Below are positions 13,906 through 14,970 of a stretch of DNA of 14,970 nucleotides, piece by piece. The notes beneath the pieces were generated by a model. That model did no database searches and was not told the origin of the DNA. It saw nothing but the letters and a program-made list of their open reading frames with translations. Made by a program: the position numbers and the translations under genes. The stretch's first letter is position 1. Each line of letters begins with the position of its first letter. This stretch comes from Polaromonas sp. UBA5171 (lineage in GTDB: Bacteria; Pseudomonadota; Gammaproteobacteria; Burkholderiales; Burkholderiaceae_C), in assembly GCA_002413395.1 (NCBI GenBank), contig DHWX01000085.1:1-14970 (forward strand), read 5' to 3'.

Positions 13906-14961
13906 ATGACTCAGACATTCAAGGGCCCGCGCTGCCAAGCGCATGAGGGTTCGCTTTCAGCTTCCGTTCATGCGTTTGTCCAACAGATGCAAACCAAAGG
14001 GTACGCAGCGGCTTCGATTAAGACATTGACCCGACTGATCAAGGACTTCACGACTTGGCTCGATCAGCGTGGTGCCGAGGGCCACAGTCTTTCGGCAAAG
14101 CATGTAGCTGACTACCTCGATGATCGATGGCTTGAGCGTCGCCGCAAGCGTGGCGACGCTTTCACGCTTCATGCGTTCGCCCGGTTCGTTGCTCCCGATG
14201 GGTACAAGGCAGGCTCTGAGCAGGGCATAGCGATTTCGCCAGTTCATCGAGTTCGCCAAGAATTCGAGCAGTATCTGTTGCGCGAACGTGGGCTCGCCCC
14301 TGCTTCGATTCGCTTGTACGGTGATTCGGTCGGGCGCTTTCTTGAAAGCGCCTTTGGTGCCGCAGAGGTTCGACTCGACCAACTCACCGCGCCTGATGTT
14401 GTTCGCTTCGTGCAAGCCGATGCGGCGCGCTTACACCATCCAAAGCGTGCCCAAGTCATGACCACCGCTTTGCGCTCGTTCCTGCAGTATGGGCGCTACT
14501 GCGGCGCGATCGTCGTCGATTTGCAAACTTGTGTGCCGACGGTGGCGAACTGGTCAATGGCCGGGATCCCCAAGACGATATCGCCCACGCAGGTGCATAG
14601 CTTGCTGGTCGGGTGCGACCGACAACGTGCCGCCGGTCGTCGTGACTATGCCATGTTGCTGTTGATTTCACGACTCGGACTGCGTGCCAGTGAAGTGGTC
14701 GAGTTGACGCTTGATGACATCGATTGGACCGAAGGTTTCATTCGTATCCGAGGCCCGGCACAACGTGTCGACCGTCTACCGCTGCCTGCTGATGTCGGTG
14801 CGGCTTTGGTTGACTACTTGCGCCATGGGCGTCCCGCCTGCGCCTCGCGCAACGTGTTCATCCAAATCCATGCACCGCGACGCGCCCTGCGAGGTCCGAG
14901 TGCCGTCAGTTGCATTGTGCGTCGTGCCCTTGATCTTGCCCCTGTTTTCCGTACTCCTTAA
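13906..14961 (+). pseudogene. XerD/RitA-like tyrosine recombinase, truncated
   Basis: A 351-residue tyrosine recombinase fragment. An extra N-terminal SAM-like region (FVQQMQTKGYAAASIKTLTR, residues about 20-90) precedes a core-binding domain (FEQYLLRERGLAPASIRLYG) and the start of the catalytic domain (YAMLLLISRLGLRASEVVELTLDDID, with the first Arg, then RVDRLPLPADVGAAL). The two-part N-terminus recalls RitA-type proteins of recombinase-in-trio elements, and also recombinases that accompany IS91-like elements. After IVRRALDLAPVFRTP it meets TAA, before the HxxR box, the second His and the Tyr nucleophile, so it is broken or needs sequence beyond the edge to be understood. The start is set at the third of three consecutive ATGs (13906), six bases after GGAG at 13896..13899; earlier in-frame starts exist from 13885. 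Confidence 0.75.
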
Positions 14962-14970
14962 GCCACCATT

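Overview
The window looks like an accessory region of a GC-rich proteobacterium, most likely a beta-proteobacterium of the Burkholderiales type. I infer this from base composition, from a TRAP transporter locus under a LysR regulator, and from the protein families; no rRNA, tRNA or other marker gene is present to confirm it. The intact genes fall in one central block. Both sides of that block hold broken defence and mobile-element genes.

Left side (1..2745): an intact AraC-family regulator (59..865, +) faces the remains of a two-gene Gabija-like (class 2 OLD) anti-phage module on the minus strand. The OLD/GajA-like nuclease has lost its N-terminal ATPase half at a junction with an IS21-family fragment (istA start plus the outer end of the element, about 2425..2690) and carries a frameshift near its C-terminus. 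The downstream UvrD/GajB-like helicase keeps only its first motifs.

Centre (2746..11567): six tightly spaced minus-strand genes form one probable operon, in transcription order: a fused TRAP transporter membrane protein (DctQM), a split transketolase (N subunit then C subunit, coupled by an ATGA overlap), an SDR-family dehydrogenase, a TRAP solute-binding protein with a Tat signal, and a complete one-chain transketolase. A LysR-type regulator is divergent, and the shared intergenic region has a perfect T-N11-A dyad and a second dyad. An 18-codon open frame with a strong ribosome-binding site precedes dctQM and overlaps its start. The likely logic is uptake of a small hydroxylated or acidic solute, oxidation by the SDR, and two-carbon transfer by the transketolases. 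There is no kinase, aldolase or isomerase, so the substrate is unknown. This is the best candidate for an undescribed pathway in the window.

Right side (11568..14970): an 835-base stretch without an intact gene holds a perfect 13-bp inverted repeat, a short IS3-family OrfA remnant, an AT-richer stretch with at least four same-direction copies of a TTCCCTGTTA-like motif, and two 8-9-bp direct repeats. These lead into a phage-type tyrosine integrase cut off just after its HxxRH box. A second, XerD/RitA-like tyrosine recombinase follows and also stops before its HxxR and tyrosine motifs, close to the window edge. The pattern fits the decayed end of an integrated element, later invaded by another recombinase element.
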